Source: Hysterangium stoloniferum (taxonomy: Eukaryota > Basidiomycota > Agaricomycetes > Hysterangiales > Hysterangiaceae). Taken from it: a stretch of DNA of 64,000 bases. Where the stretch lies: assembly GCA_015178975.1 (NCBI GenBank), contig WHVD01000237.1, forward strand, positions 1-64,000, given 5' to 3'. The notes beneath the pieces were generated by a model, which saw only the letters and a list, made by a program, of their open reading frames with translations, did not search any database and was not told the origin of the DNA. This document shows, piece after piece, positions 20,359-32,400 of the stretch (position 1 is the first letter of the stretch; every line of letters starts with the position of its first letter). The position numbers and the translations under genes were made by a program.

Positions 20359-21765
20359 TGCCATTTCTACCGAGTATTATGAGTGACCATGCAGTGGCAC
20401 TTGAAGAAGTAAAATAAAATAAAATGATTGGGCACTGTTCATTATGTCGAGTAATTATTCTATTTATTTATTTTTCAGAAACTCAAAAAGGTGTAAAATC
20501 ATACAAATGTATCAATCTGACCCCATTTCACAGCAAATCACCGAGGAAATGATTGAAACCGTCTATGTCAAACTGCTGTCCTAGAGACGGGTGAACTGTG
20601 TGGTGGTTCGACCTTGTCGAAGCCTCTGGTGTCGACTGCCAGGCTATGATTGACATCAATCCATAAGTTTGGTAGAGGATTCTTGCTCTTCCATTCTGAC
20701 ATGGAATTCCAGCCTATGCATTTTATTGATTCCATGTCACTATCATAAAGCAAGAAGAAGCATAAAACATGTTGGAATTCATGATGAAACACTCTCCTGG
20801 GGGCGATTCACCTCTGCCTTCGTGGACCATGGAGGCTAAGGTACGATTTAATCCATGTACACCTAAACTATCACCAAAGCTATCATGTCAGAAGGTGACT
20901 CACTGACTGATACATTGATTCACACACACAAGTACTTCTATTACAAGTCCATTCAACCCTTGTAGATTGTGAATTTACAATAAGTCAACCGATGCTATTT
21001 TTAATAAAAAATGCAGTCGGCCGAGGCAATTCAGGTACTTAGCCAGCAGCACTGGATAGTCAACCTAATTAGGATAGCAGAGTTCAAAGGACACTTAATA
21101 TCTCAGCGGTTAAACAACGCTGGGAGACCTGTTCAACTAAGAAAATACACTTATATGCTAATATGTCGAGAAGGGGATTCAATCCGGACATATTTTGCGG
21201 AATTGCATCATTCTCAAACACAATCGAGTCATTCCGTTTCCAAGCACCTATCCCTATTTTTATCGAAATCGGCTCCAAGTAGAAGCCGAATCAAGCCGTT
21301 ATAAATAAGTTTGGCTCCTGCTCTGGCCGCTTCCGGCTTGGCTTGGCGGAAACCAGAGTAGTTAAAATGAAACTCCGATCACGAAGACAACGACCCTTGC
21401 TGTGACACTATCGTATAAAATTCATTATGGTAGTTCGAATTGTACCAATTTATTGCAGTTTCAGAGGTACTTGTTACTAGTCGCTAGCATTGAAAGTGAG
21501 TTTGTAAGGTGCTGTTCTCATTTCCCGACAGAAATTCCCACCGGACGCCAGTTCTCAGATGTATGAATCCCTCAAAAACTTAGATCCCACCTTTCCGCTT
21601 CAGGTTCTTCTCCACCACCGTTCTTGCTGACAGGTATCCTCTCCTCCCCCTCCTCCTTTAACGTATTTCTAATATCTAATATCACAAACAGACCACGATT
21701 GAGTCGTCGTCAGATATCTGAGGAACCGGCGATTCCAAGTATTCGCTCAATATAAGTCACTATGT

Positions 21766-21958
21766 ATGGAAGCTGGATTACATATGAATATGAGGTCAAC
21801 GTCTGAAGTCAAACCTGACCATCTCTATAGGCTGGCCACCTTGAGTGCAGAACAATTTAGAGCCATGCTGAATTTGAACGGAGTACACCCACGTCCCGAC
21901 AACTCCGTTTCCCTTGGCGACGTCTTTCCTACGAGTACAACTCCCACACCAGCATTGT
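21766..21958 (+). pseudogene. Gene X exon, copy in left arm, ended by the Copia-2 LTR
   Basis: Frame MEAGLHMNMRSTSEVKPDHL ... LNGVHPRPDNSVSLGDVFPT, then it runs into the Copia-2 LTR at 21959. The same exon occurs at 28711-28904, 33470-33655 and 56820-57020. The preceding bases can be read in frame as QVFAQYKSLC, so the first Met may be internal. I do not recognise the family. Its recurrence at the same place beside the DUF6533-like gene shows that it belongs to the R unit. Confidence 0.4.
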
Positions 21959-22270
21959 TGTTGAATAGGAGACAATAATTCGGAAGGGTGGAGTCTAAAT
22001 TCGAAGCTCAGTGAGTGAGTGAGTAAACTTCACTGAGGTATATGGCGAAATATCGCGACTTTTTGTTTACTTTCTAATTATTTTAGGAGAGTTATTGGGA
22101 GAATAAAAAGGGGAAATTTTTGATGCTCGAAATTCCTAGTCAATTGCATCATTAAGGAGACATTTGTAGTTAGGAGTAACCCCCTTATCGGCACTACAAT
22201 ATATGCGCACACACTCGTCGTTGTAGGTTTGATTCCGATTTCGGTTTATGCGAAGACTTGATTACTAACA
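21959..22270 (-). repeat. Copia-2 3' LTR, left copy
   Basis: On the minus strand TGTTAGTAATC ... CTATTCAACA, about 312 bp, with the purine tract GAGGGGAAG just before it. Matches 28389-28710. Contains the hairpin CTCAGTGA...TCACTGAG. Confidence 0.8.
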
Positions 22271-24309
22271 CTTCCCCTCAAGTCAAGTGTTGATAATTTT
22301 GATGTAAAATAGATGAGTTTTGGGTGAGGTAAAGCTTTGGTGAATATGTCTGCTGTCATATCTTCGGTAGGACAATATGTGAGTGTAATTGTGCCGTTCT
22401 CCACAATTTCGTATATGAATTTGTATCGTATATCAATGTGCTTTGTTTGTCCTTGAAATCTATTATTCTTCGACATGATAATAGTGGCTTGATTATTACA
22501 ATGGAGTGTGATTGATTTGGTGAATGGATGAAAGACTTTGTTCATGAATTTGCAAATCCAGCATGCCTCTTTGATGGCATATGTAGCTGCAACAAATTGG
22601 GCTTCGGTGCTAGATAAAGTTACGAGTCTTTGTTTGTTTGAACTCCAAGAGAATGCTCCACCATTTAATAGAAAACAATAACCTGACATTGAGTGTCGAT
22701 CCAGTTGTTATCCCCAATCCGCATCTGTATATCCCATTATTCCACTCTTGTTTCTTCCCAATGTTAATTTGAAGTCTCATGTTCCCTTTAAATATTTTAG
22801 TACTCTTTTTGTTGCTTCCCAATGTACTCATCCTGGATTCTCCATAAATTGAGATAAAATAGATACTGCGAAGGCAATATCTGGTCTGGTGCCCATTGTG
22901 GCCCACATTAATGAACCAATGGCTTTGCGATATGGAATATTCTTCATATTTTCACGTTCTTTTGGTGTAGTAGGACATTGTTCTTTTGATAATAATGGTT
23001 TGGGGTCCATAGGCAATGTGATTGGGATTGCATCTTGTAAATTGAAACGTTTGATAATTAAGTCGATATATGCGGTCTGCCCGAATGAGATTGTATGTGC
23101 TTTTATATTGTATTTGACCTCTATATTTAGTAACTAATGTAATTCACCCATGTCATTCATTTTGAAATGTGATTTGAATTGCTCCTTTGTTTGAATTATC
23201 CCTTCGTTCGTATTTGCAGTGATGGTGAGATCGTCCACGGCCACTGCAATAATGATAATACTATGTTCCACTTGTTTGTAGAATACGGCTGGATTGGATA
23301 ATGAGCAAGTAAATCCCATTTGATTCATCACCTTGCTGAGTAGCTTGTACCATTATCTACCCGATTGTTTTAAACCATATAGGGCCTTTTTCAATTTGAG
23401 TACTTTCGACAGTGGACCCTGAGGAAATCCTGGTGGTTGGTGCATATACACCGTTTCCGTAAGCTTTGCATTCAAATATGCATTATTAACATCCATTTGC
23501 TCTATAGGCCAGCTGTTTTGAGCTGCTATGCCTGTTATAAGCCTCAGTGAAGCTAGATGAACAATTGGAGAAAACGTCTCTTCATAGTCTGTCCCGAATA
23601 CTTGTGTAAAGCCTTGAGCTACTAGTCGTGCTTTGTATGTATTGATGTTTCCATTCACATCGTGTTTTATTCTTAATGTCCATTTAGAACTGACTATATT
23701 GATTCCTTTGGGTTTATCGACAAGTTCCCAGGTGCCTAAATCGTGCAAGGCCTTTAACTCCTTTAGAAATGCCGGCTTCCACAATGGCCAATCGTTTCCT
23801 CTCATAGCCTCTTCCACTGTAGCTGGTACACCTTCTTGAAGGTTTGCAACTATTCCTATCATTTCTGATCTCTTACTGTCCATCCTGTCTGTAAAGTCCA
23901 TCCACTCCGATGGGCTATATGCGTCTGTATACGAGATGTTTTTATCGACCATAATTGGTGGCTCACTTGGACTGTCTTCCCATAAAATTGAGTCTTCATC
24001 AAAACTGTTTTCGTCTTCTAATATAACACATGTAGCCTCTCCGAATTCTTCTGGTACTTGTAGTTTTGAAGAAAATTCAATTTGACTAAAACCTGCAGTA
24101 CCTTCCCCTTGTCTGAGATGGCGCATATAATCAGATGGAAATCTGGTTCTTGAACTTCGTCTCAATTGCTCTTGGGGTAAGGATTCCGTGGTTTCTGGTA
24201 GCTCTGGAATACTAACTTGAGGCAATTCGGGCAATGGTACATCTGTGGGCATTTGAGGAAGTATCTTGTATGTTTTGTGTTCTAGATCCCTTCCTTATAC
24301 GAGTATAGG
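22246..24309 (-). pseudogene. Copia-2 left: reverse transcriptase and RNase H
   Basis: Broken into frames 23353-24252, 23134-23331, 22828-23016 and 22246-22689. RT shows SSKWTLRIKHDVNGNI, ARLVAQGFTQVFGTDY, KKALYGLKQSG and AVAVDDLTITA. RNase H shows LSSTEAQFVAATYAIKEACW and the final TYCPTEDMTADIFTKAL. Stops follow KQSGR, GELH and FMENPG, each where relatives have a W, Q or R codon. The right copy at 26962-28394 has the same three stops. Confidence 0.9.
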
Positions 24310-24948
24310 TGTGAAGAGTGGTGGATTCTGACCGCTCTATATACGAAGAATAGTGCTTATTCAACTACTATTAGAGAGTATTGACCGTCAGTACAATACT
24401 ATAGACTACTAGACTGTTAGTACTAGTATAAGAACGCACTGCACGCCTCAAGAGCAACTGTATAGTTGCTCGTGACGGCTTAGAACAGTAAGATAATGAG
24501 TTGACCTTTTACGGTACAACTAGTAGCTAGAAATAAGAAAGATACTCAGCTAAAGACTGAGTGTCTAGGATAGAGTATTAGTAGCGTGAGTCGACTACGG
24601 AGTCGACGAGCGCAAAGTCTTGAAAGCGGAACTCGACCTTAGCGGTTCGAGTCCAAAAGGCTATTAGTAGACTAGAGAATGCTACCCTTATGGTAGCTGA
24701 GATACTACCCTTGACACCTCTCGCTATTCGACGTCTGAGTCGTTACGAAGTGGTGTCTGCTGGGTAAAAAGTTGTCTATCTTTTAGCGCTGAGAGCGCCC
24801 ATAGATATACACAAGACTTCGAACTAAGAAATACGGGTATGCTCGAAGATCTAGAGAGTTAGGGAAAAAGAGTAAGAACTAAATAATATAATACTATAAT
24901 ATATGTATTATTCCACAGTCCAATCATGATATATGCATACCCTTCACA
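24310..24948 (-). repeat. Solo LTR of the Gypsy-1 family inside Copia-2
   Basis: 639 bp, TGTGAAGAGTGG...CCTTCACA, colinear with 5344-5983. Flanked by the perfect 5-bp target duplication ATAGG (24305-24309 and 24949-24953). It separates the integrase C-terminal part from the RT of Copia-2. A solo LTR forms by recombination between the two LTRs of a full insertion. Confidence 0.95.
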
Positions 24949-24953
24949 ATAGG

Positions 24954-26919
24954 AACCCCAGCTTGCTTGGGGAATGCTATGTTTTGTTCTACTGTCACAG
25001 TTTGTTTTTCTGGCCAATATATGCAGTGTCCTTCACTGTTAAAACTATACCCGACCCAGTGGCCCTCCTTTGCCTTGGGTCCTAGTTTACCTCCCTCTGG
25101 CTCCATCCTCACATATACAGTTTCTCCCCATTCGGGTAAGTCACTTAAAATTCGGCTTCTTGTTATGAACTAGCTCGTATGGTGTTTTTTCATTGAGAGC
25201 TAATGTTGCTGTTCTATTCTTTAGATATACTGCATGCTGTATGCACTTGCCCCATAGGAACTTGGGCAGATTGGCAGCAATGAGCATCGATTGGGTGTGT
25301 TCGACTAATGTTCGATTTAGTCTCTCTGTGACACCATTCTGTTGGGGAGTATCATGAACAGTTAATTGTTGGAGGGTTCCACGTGAGGATAGATAGTCTT
25401 TAAACTCAATGGATGTATATTCACCTCCATTGTCTGATTGTAACTTCTTAATTGTGTTGTCCCTTTGGTGATTTAAGAATGCCTTGTACACTTTGTACTT
25501 TTGGAATGCTTCTCCCTTCGTTTTCATCAGGTAGGTTCTTGTTTCCCTTGTGAAATCATCAGTAAATGATATATGTATACCATCTACAACCTCCAATGGT
25601 TTGAACTTCGGATGGTCCCCACACATCGGTGTGTATCTTCTGGCCTTGAAGTTTGGCTCGTTCTGATTTCGGGACTTTTGGGATTGGCTCCTGAGTGATT
25701 TTCCCTTTGATACAGGCTTTGCAAAATTCAATAGATTTTGAGTGGTCTAATGTAATTCCTTCGATTGCCCCATTTTCGACCATTTGCTTCGCAGCAGCTG
25801 GTGCTATGTGTCCTATACATGTATGCAGCTCATTTATTGTCATTGTAGTGCAGGTGTAATCTTGTAGATTATTGGTCTCATGGATAATATAGCCTCTTTG
25901 ATATAGACCATTGATTTGATCAATTTGCCTGCATATACCTCCCTCCGGATTTTGAAGAGTGCATTTTCCATCACTGAATGTGCATGAGAACCCCTTTTTA
26001 TCACAGCATGCAATGGACACTAAAGTAAATGCTAATTTGGGTGAGTACAACACATTTTGTAATGTGATGTTAGTGGGCTTGCTGCCATTTTGCACTTGTA
26101 TGTGCATATTGCCAATTCCCGTGGCTAAGAATTCTGTCTTATTGGCGGCGCGAATTTTCCGAGGTGGATCTATTGTTTTGAAGCTTGAGAATAAGCTTAG
26201 ATATGGGGACATATGAGAATTGGCCCCAGAGTCCCATACTTCAACGATTTTTGTACCATTGTTGCTAGTTTTGTCATTTGTTAAAATCCCTGTGTTTAGT
26301 GAGCTAGCGAATGCATATGACTCTTCATTTGCAATGTTTGCATTCCTGCTGTTGCCTGTATTGTATCCCCTTTGGTTTGTGCTATTGCACCTTGAATTTC
26401 CACACATATATCTTGGTCCTTGTCCTTCCTTACCACCACCTTTAGCCCAACAATCGGCTATGACATGCCTGATCCATCTGCAATTCAGATTGAAGTTTGT
26501 TAGGTTTCGATTTTGAGTTGTGGAGGTGTTTCTCGAGTTCCAGGAGTTACTGCTAGGGCCTGTACTTCGTCGCTGGCCCTTAGTATTGGCTAGGAGGGCT
26601 TGATTGTTGTTATTAGTTGAGTTTGGGGCTTTCTTTGATTTTCTACACTCATATTCAGCTTTGATCATTGTTATTGGGTTTGCTGAGTTAAAACAGTTCC
26701 AGTGGCTGTTGCAGAAGTCGTTACTGCATTCATCATGACATCATAAGAGTCCGGGAGTGAACTCAACATAATGTTGAAGAAATCATTATCTTCTATCTTC
26801 ATTCCCATGCTTGCTAATCGCTGATACATTTCTAGTAGGGTGTCAAGGTGGGAATGGACATCTTCCCCTTCTTTGCATTTTAAAGCAGGCATTCTGTGCT
26901 GCAAATCAACTTGGGCCAT
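24954..26919 (-). pseudogene. Copia-2 left: Gag, protease and integrase
   Basis: Frames 26671-26919 (Gag, LPDSYDVMMNAV), 25559-26668 and 25141-25731, 24924-25112. A degraded zinc knuckle lies at about 26430-26490. Protease is VWDSGANSHMSPYL (about 26190-26235). Integrase shows HTDVWGPSEV, KKLQSDNGGEYTSIEF and HDTPQQNGVTERLNRTLVEH, so both central acidic residues and the glutamate remain. Frames must be joined by frameshifts, so the element cannot be made as one protein. Confidence 0.88.
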
Positions 26920-26961
26920 TTTTGGCTTTGACTCGAATTCCTGGCAACTGGATACATCACA

Positions 26962-28394
26962 GTTCTAAATGGACATTAAGAATAAAACGCGATGCGAATG
27001 GAAACATCAATACATACAAAGCACGACTAGTAGCTCAAGGCTTTACACAAGTATTCGGGACAGACTATGAAGAGATGTTTTCTCCAATTGTTCATCTAGC
27101 TTCACTGAGGCTTATAACAGGCATAGCAGCTCATAACAGCTGGCCTATAGAGCAAATGGATGTTAATAATGCATATTTGAATGCAAAGCTTATGGAAATG
27201 GTGTATATGCACCAACCACCGGGATTTCCTCAGGGTCCACTGTCGAAAGTACTCAAATTGAAAAAGGCCCTATATGGTTTAAAACAATCGGGTAGATAAT
27301 GGTACAAGCTACTCAGCAAGGTGATGAATCAAATGGGATTTACTTGCTCATTATCCAATCCAGCCGTATTCTACAAACAAGTGGAACATAGTATTATCAT
27401 TATTGCAGTGGCCGTGGATGATCTCACCATCACTGCAAATACGAACAAAGGGATAATTCAAACAAAGGAGCAATTCAAATCACATTTCAAAATGAAGGAC
27501 ATGGGTGAATTACATTAGTTACTAAATATAGAGGTCAAATACAACATAAAAGTGCATACAATCTCATTCGGGCAGACTGCATATATCGACTTAATTATCA
27601 AACATTTCAATTTACAAGATGCAATCCCAATCACATTGCCTATGGACCCCAAACCATTATTATCAAAAGAACAATGTCCTACTACACCAAAAGAACGTGA
27701 AAATATGAAGAATATTCCATATCGCAAAGCCATTGGTTCATTAATGTGGGCCACAATGGGCACCAGACCAGATATTGCCTTCGCAGTATCTATTTTATCT
27801 CAATTTATGGAGAATCCAGGATGAGTACATTGGGAAGCAACAAAAAGAGTACTAAAATATTCAAAGGGAACACGAGACTTCAAATTAACATTGGGAAGAA
27901 ACAAGAGTGGAATAATGGGATATACAGATGCGGATTGGGGACAACAACTGGATCGACACTCAATGTCAGGTTATTGTTTTCTATTAAATGGTGGAGCATT
28001 CTCTTGGAGTTCAAACAAACAAAGACTCGTAACTTTATCTAGCACCGAAGCCCAATTTGTTGCAGCTACATATGCCATCAAAGAGGCATGCTGGATTTGC
28101 AAATTCATGAACAAAGTCTTTCATCCATTCACCAAATCAATCACACTCCATTGTGATAATCAAGCCGCTATTATCATATTGAAGAATAATAGATTTCAAG
28201 GACAAACAAAGCACATTGATATACGATACAAATTCATATACAAAATTGTGGAGAACGGCACAATTACACTCACATATTGTCCTACTGAAGATATGACAGC
28301 AGACATATTCACCAAAGCTTTACCTCACCCAAAACTCATCTATTTTACATCAAAACTCGGTCTTATCAACACTCAACTTGAGGGGAAGTGTTAG
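26962..28394 (+). pseudogene. Copia-2 (right copy): reverse transcriptase and RNase H
   Basis: Begins within RT at about 26962 (SSKWTLRIKRDANGNI) and runs to the end of RNase H in frames 26811-27299, 27321-27518, 27552-27824 and 27891-28394. It is a near-identical mirror image of the left copy, including the stops after KQSGR, GELH and FMENPG. The upstream Gag to integrase part is absent. It was copied as DNA with its neighbours and not transposed. Confidence 0.92.
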
Positions 28395-28710
28395 TAATCA
28401 AGTCTTTGCATAAACCGAAATTGGAATCAAACCTACAATGATGAGAGTGTGCGCATATATGTGCATATATTGTAGTGCCGATAAGGGGGTTACTCCTAAC
28501 TACAAATTTCTCCTTAATGATGCAATTGACTAGGAATTTCGAGCATCAAAAATTTCCCCTTTTTATTCTCCTAATAACTCTCCTAAAATAATTAGAAAGT
28601 AAATAAAAAGTCGTGATATTTCGCCATATACCTCAGTGAAGTTTACTCACTCACTCACTGAGCTTCGAATTTAGACTCTACCCTTCTGAATTATTGTCTC
28701 CTATTCAACA
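28389..28710 (+). repeat. Copia-2 3' LTR, right copy
   Basis: TGTTAGTAATCAAG...CTATTCAACA, 322 bp, directly after GAGGGGAAG. Mirror of 21959-22270. It ends in the coding end of gene X, as in the left arm. Confidence 0.8.
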
Positions 28711-28904
28711 ACAATGCCTGGTGTGGGAGTTGTACTCGTAGGAAAGACGTCGCCAAGGGAAACAGAGTTGTCGGGACGTGGGTGTACTCCGTTCAAATTC
28801 AGCATGGCTCTGAATTGTTCTGCACTCAAGGTGGCCAGCCTATAGAGATGGTCAGGTTTGACTTCAGACGTTGACCTCATATTCATATGTAATCCAGCTT
28901 CCAT
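28711..28904 (-). pseudogene. Gene X exon, copy in R unit 3
   Basis: Minus-strand frame with MEAGLHMNMRSTSEVKPDHL at 28904 and TSTTPTPGIVVE at the LTR end. Almost the same as the copy at 21766. In the copy without the LTR (56820-57020) the frame ends PIPGVPSI. Unrecognised protein; no signal peptide or membrane segment in this exon. Confidence 0.4.
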
Positions 28905-30299
28905 ACATAGTGACTTATATTGAGCGAATACTTGGAATCGCCGGTTCCTCAGATATCTGCCGACGACTCAATCGTGGTCTGTTTGTGATATTAGATAAGA
29001 AATACGTTAAAGGAGGAGGGGGAGGAGAGGATACCTGTCAGCAAGAACGGTGGTGGAGAAGAACCTGAAGCGGAAAGGTGGGATCTAAGTTTTTGAGGGA
29101 TTCATACATCTGAGAACTGGCGTCCGGTGGGAAAGAACGGGAAATGAGAACAGCACCTTACAAACTCACTTTCAATGCTAGCGACTAGTAACAAGTACCT
29201 ATGAAACTGCAATAAATTGGTACAATTCGAACTACCATAATGAATTTTATACGATAGTGTCACAGCATGGGTCGTTGTCTTCGTGATCGGATTTTCATTT
29301 TAACTACTCTGGTTTCCGCCAAGCCAAGCCGGAAGCAGCCAGAGCAGGAGCCAAACTTATTTATAACGGCTTGATTCGGCTTCTACTTGGAGCCGATTTC
29401 GATAAAAATAGGGATAGGTGCTTGGAAACGGAATGACTCGATTGTGTTTGAGAATGATGCAATTCCGCAAAATATGTCCGGATTGAATCCCCTTCTCGAC
29501 ATATTAGCATATAAGTGTATTTTCTTAGTTGAACAGGTCTCCCAGCGTTGTTTAACCGCTGAGATATTAAGTGTCCTTTGAACTCTGCTATCCTAATTAG
29601 GTTGACTATCCAGTGCTGCTGGCTAAGTACCTGAATTGCCTCGGCTGACTGCATTTTTTATTAAAAATAGCATCGGTTGACTTATTGTAAATTCACAATC
29701 TACAAGGATTGAATGGACTTGTAATAGAAGTACTTGTGTGTGTGAATCAATGTATCAGTCAGTGAGTCACCTTCTGACATGATAGCTTTGGTGATAGTTT
29801 AGGTGTACATGGATTAAATCGTACCTTAGCCTCCATGGTCCACGAAGGCAGAGGTGAATCGCCCCTAGGAGAGTGTTTCATCATGAATTCCAACATGTTT
29901 TATGCTTCTTCTTGCTTTATGATAGTGACATGGAATCGATAAAATGCATAGGCTGGAATTCAGAATGGAAGAGCAAGAATCCTCTACCAAAGTTATGCAT
30001 TGATGTCAATCATAGCCTGGCAGTCGACACCAGAGGCTTCGACAAGGTCGAATCACCACACAGTTCACCCGTCTCTAGGACAGCAGTTTGACATAGACGG
30101 TTTCAATCATTTCCTCGGTGATTTGCTGTGAAATGGGGTCAGATTGATACATTTTTATGATTTTACACCTTTTTGAGTTTCTGAAAAATAAATAAATAGA
30201 ATAATTACTCGACATAATGAACAGTGCCCAATCATTTTATTTTATTTACTTCTTCAAGTCCCACTGCATGGTCACTCATAATACTCGGTAGAAATGGCA

Positions 30300-31795
30300 T
30301 TACCGTGCACCATGGCCTTCAACTCTCTCACCACCATAGGTTTCCTCACACCCCTCTGCGGAATGAACGGGGAGTTCTCCTTCATGAGGTGCACTCGGAA
30401 TAAAATCTCCTGTATAGTTTACATCTCCGACGTCCTCGATAAAGGAATTTCCAATACTGCGTACCACCGCTCGGAAGGTAGTGACCACGAGACTGTTCGT
30501 CTGATTGATCGCGTGACACGACGAGTTTAATTCTCGCACATCGAGAAAGAAGCGGCAAATGAGGAGGGTGGATATGCTGCAGTTGCCATTAAGAATTTAG
30601 AGAACATAAATACGATAAATACTTGCGAACGCTCCATGTTTGCACCGATGGTTGAAAATGCGGTCTATTTTAGGTGTCAGATGAGTACGTGACATTAAAT
30701 TCACAGAAGAGGAAAAAGATTCACTGAGACAAACTTGGCAGAAATGTTGGAGTATCAGTGAAAAGGGGGGAAAGGAGTGGTAATCCCACACCTTATCCGT
30801 GATTATGCTCGGTAAAGTCCATATAAAAATTACGCTAAAAAATCAAAATCAACATTTCATCAACTGAACTGAGGTTACTTTAGAACTGACACAAATCGGA
30901 GAACACCTGCAATTAATATGAACAGGGTCATAAGCAACCTGTAGCCTCAAAAGCCGAGGTAAATACCTTGTTGTACAATTAGATAGGTTATAGATCTTTT
31001 CCGCAACTCTTTAATATCTCTCTGTAGTATAATTGTGCCAATAGTGTAGAACAAGGTGGTGAATAATATGAGCCCATCAAATGTAATTGTCAATGCATTT
31101 TCTGCTGTGACTGTGACGATCATATCAACTGGAGCTCTACAGGCATATGCAATGGACTTTTGTACTCCTGTTTAATGCTGTTAATTAGTTACATTGTTCC
31201 AGTGGAGTGAAACGCACAGTTTTATACTGGGTGGCGAATTACAATCCTCATGGACTGCGTGAAACTATCACGCTCATAAGTCTACCGATCCATTAGACGG
31301 TGCTAATGCGTAAACACACCACACGGCAGCAAAGTTCGGCGAGATATATTAACGATATCGGTGTTGAAAGGTATTTCTGATCTCTGCTTATAGCGTAAAC
31401 CCTTGCCAGTAATATCCCTGAGATCCATCCTTTGTTGAGTTATTTGAGCAAGTATATGCTAAATAAATCGATCACCATGTGCACCAAGTGCTGCTACAAT
31501 CTCCAGGGTATTCAGAGTCCGTATCATAGCATTACATGACCTATGGCCAACCGGTGAACAACTATTGTGGGTCCAGAAAGTACCACGCACTATCAACTGG
31601 TATCAGTCGGGGGAGCATTTTCGGCCGCTTCACCACGCACCTCTAACGATTCATCTCCCCAATCGAAGACCACAGAACATATGCAGTCAATTAGGGCTGA
31701 ATATCGGGCAATGATATACAGCACAGATGGTAGTCTGATCCTACTCTTCCATACGAACTGGATTTCCACCGGAAGAGTCAAAATGGTGTCATAAC
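30300..31795 (-). pseudogene. DUF6533-like membrane protein gene, copy D3
   Basis: N-terminal exon at 31593-31795 reads TLPVEIQFVWKSRIRLPSVL and YIIARYSALIDCICSVVFDW. C-terminal exon 30300-30539 reads RELNSSCHAINQTNSLVV and ends EGHGAR. A TAA lies in the penultimate exon frame that D4 keeps open (about 30595). Mirror copy of D2 from the inverted duplication. Confidence 0.6.
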
Positions 31796-32233
31796 TCAGC
31801 AGAACTGCGATGGCCGTCTATATAGTGTGGTAAACAACTGCGACTGCTTGTAGACAGACCTAGTGCTGTGAAATCGGTGTAATTCCAAATTGTCCTGGAA
31901 ACTTGCGGTCAGCGATGTGTGCGATGAGACGGCCAAAGGTAAGTAGTTACTGTGCAATTGCTCCTTGAATAGCCGCCTTTTGAAGATCTACCACGGATGC
32001 CATGTGAGATAATGACAAGTATCAGGGCTGGGTCGCTCTTAGCCTTTAATTAGCAGCATTCACGGTGCATTAGTAGTTGACTGCAGGCGCTCAATGTAGC
32101 CAGTCTGTCGCTCCAGAAAATAATCACTTACGCAGTTATGAATCAGAGAGGAAGGTCCATAGCCAGTTGATGAGCAGTCCTTACTTGAGGGCCAGAAATT
32201 ACCTTCGTATAACGAAGTACTAGATGACATGGT

Positions 32234-32400
32234 TGTTGAAATTTCGGCCGTTCGGTAATAATCTCAAACGTGATGACACTTGTGGGTCCTAATATATTTC
32301 GCGATAACACTACATAGTTCTGTATAGTAGCTTAGTAATATTAACGCTTTTTGTTCGCGTCCACGGTGTACCGACGTATACCCCCCCCTTTGCGTCAACA
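32234..32400. repeat. Small solo LTR (167 bp) in R unit 3
   Basis: TGTTGAAATTTCGG...GCGTCAACA with TG...CA ends, flanked by a perfect ATGGT duplication (32229-32233 and 32401-32405). The other R copies have one ATGGT (or ATGGTA) at this place and no insert. No relative is seen elsewhere in the window. A run of eight C lies near its right end. Confidence 0.85.

Larger units (their letters stand above)
17519..23700 (-). repeat. Left arm of the large inverted duplication (R unit 2 plus Copia-2 3' part)
   Basis: Mirror image of 26962-32945. Coordinates of matching points add to about 50,655-50,665 over most of the arm. Examples: 21011 with 29654, 20119 with 30539, 18872 with 31781. It holds, read on the minus strand, Copia-2 RT to 3' LTR, gene X, and the R unit with its DUF6533-like gene. 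Both arms share the same stop codons in Copia-2. The outer part (17800-18370) has two copies of the 250-bp subrepeat. Confidence 0.9.
21959..26960 (-). mobile_element. Copia-2 (left copy): dead Ty1/copia element lacking its 5' end
   Basis: Minus strand. From right to left: Gag fragment, zinc-knuckle remnant, protease, integrase, a solo gypsy LTR inserted at 24310-24948, RT, RNase H, 3' LTR (21959-22270). The 5' LTR and the beginning of Gag are missing at the junction near 26960, where the second copy begins in opposite orientation. Several stops break the frame. Confidence 0.9.
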
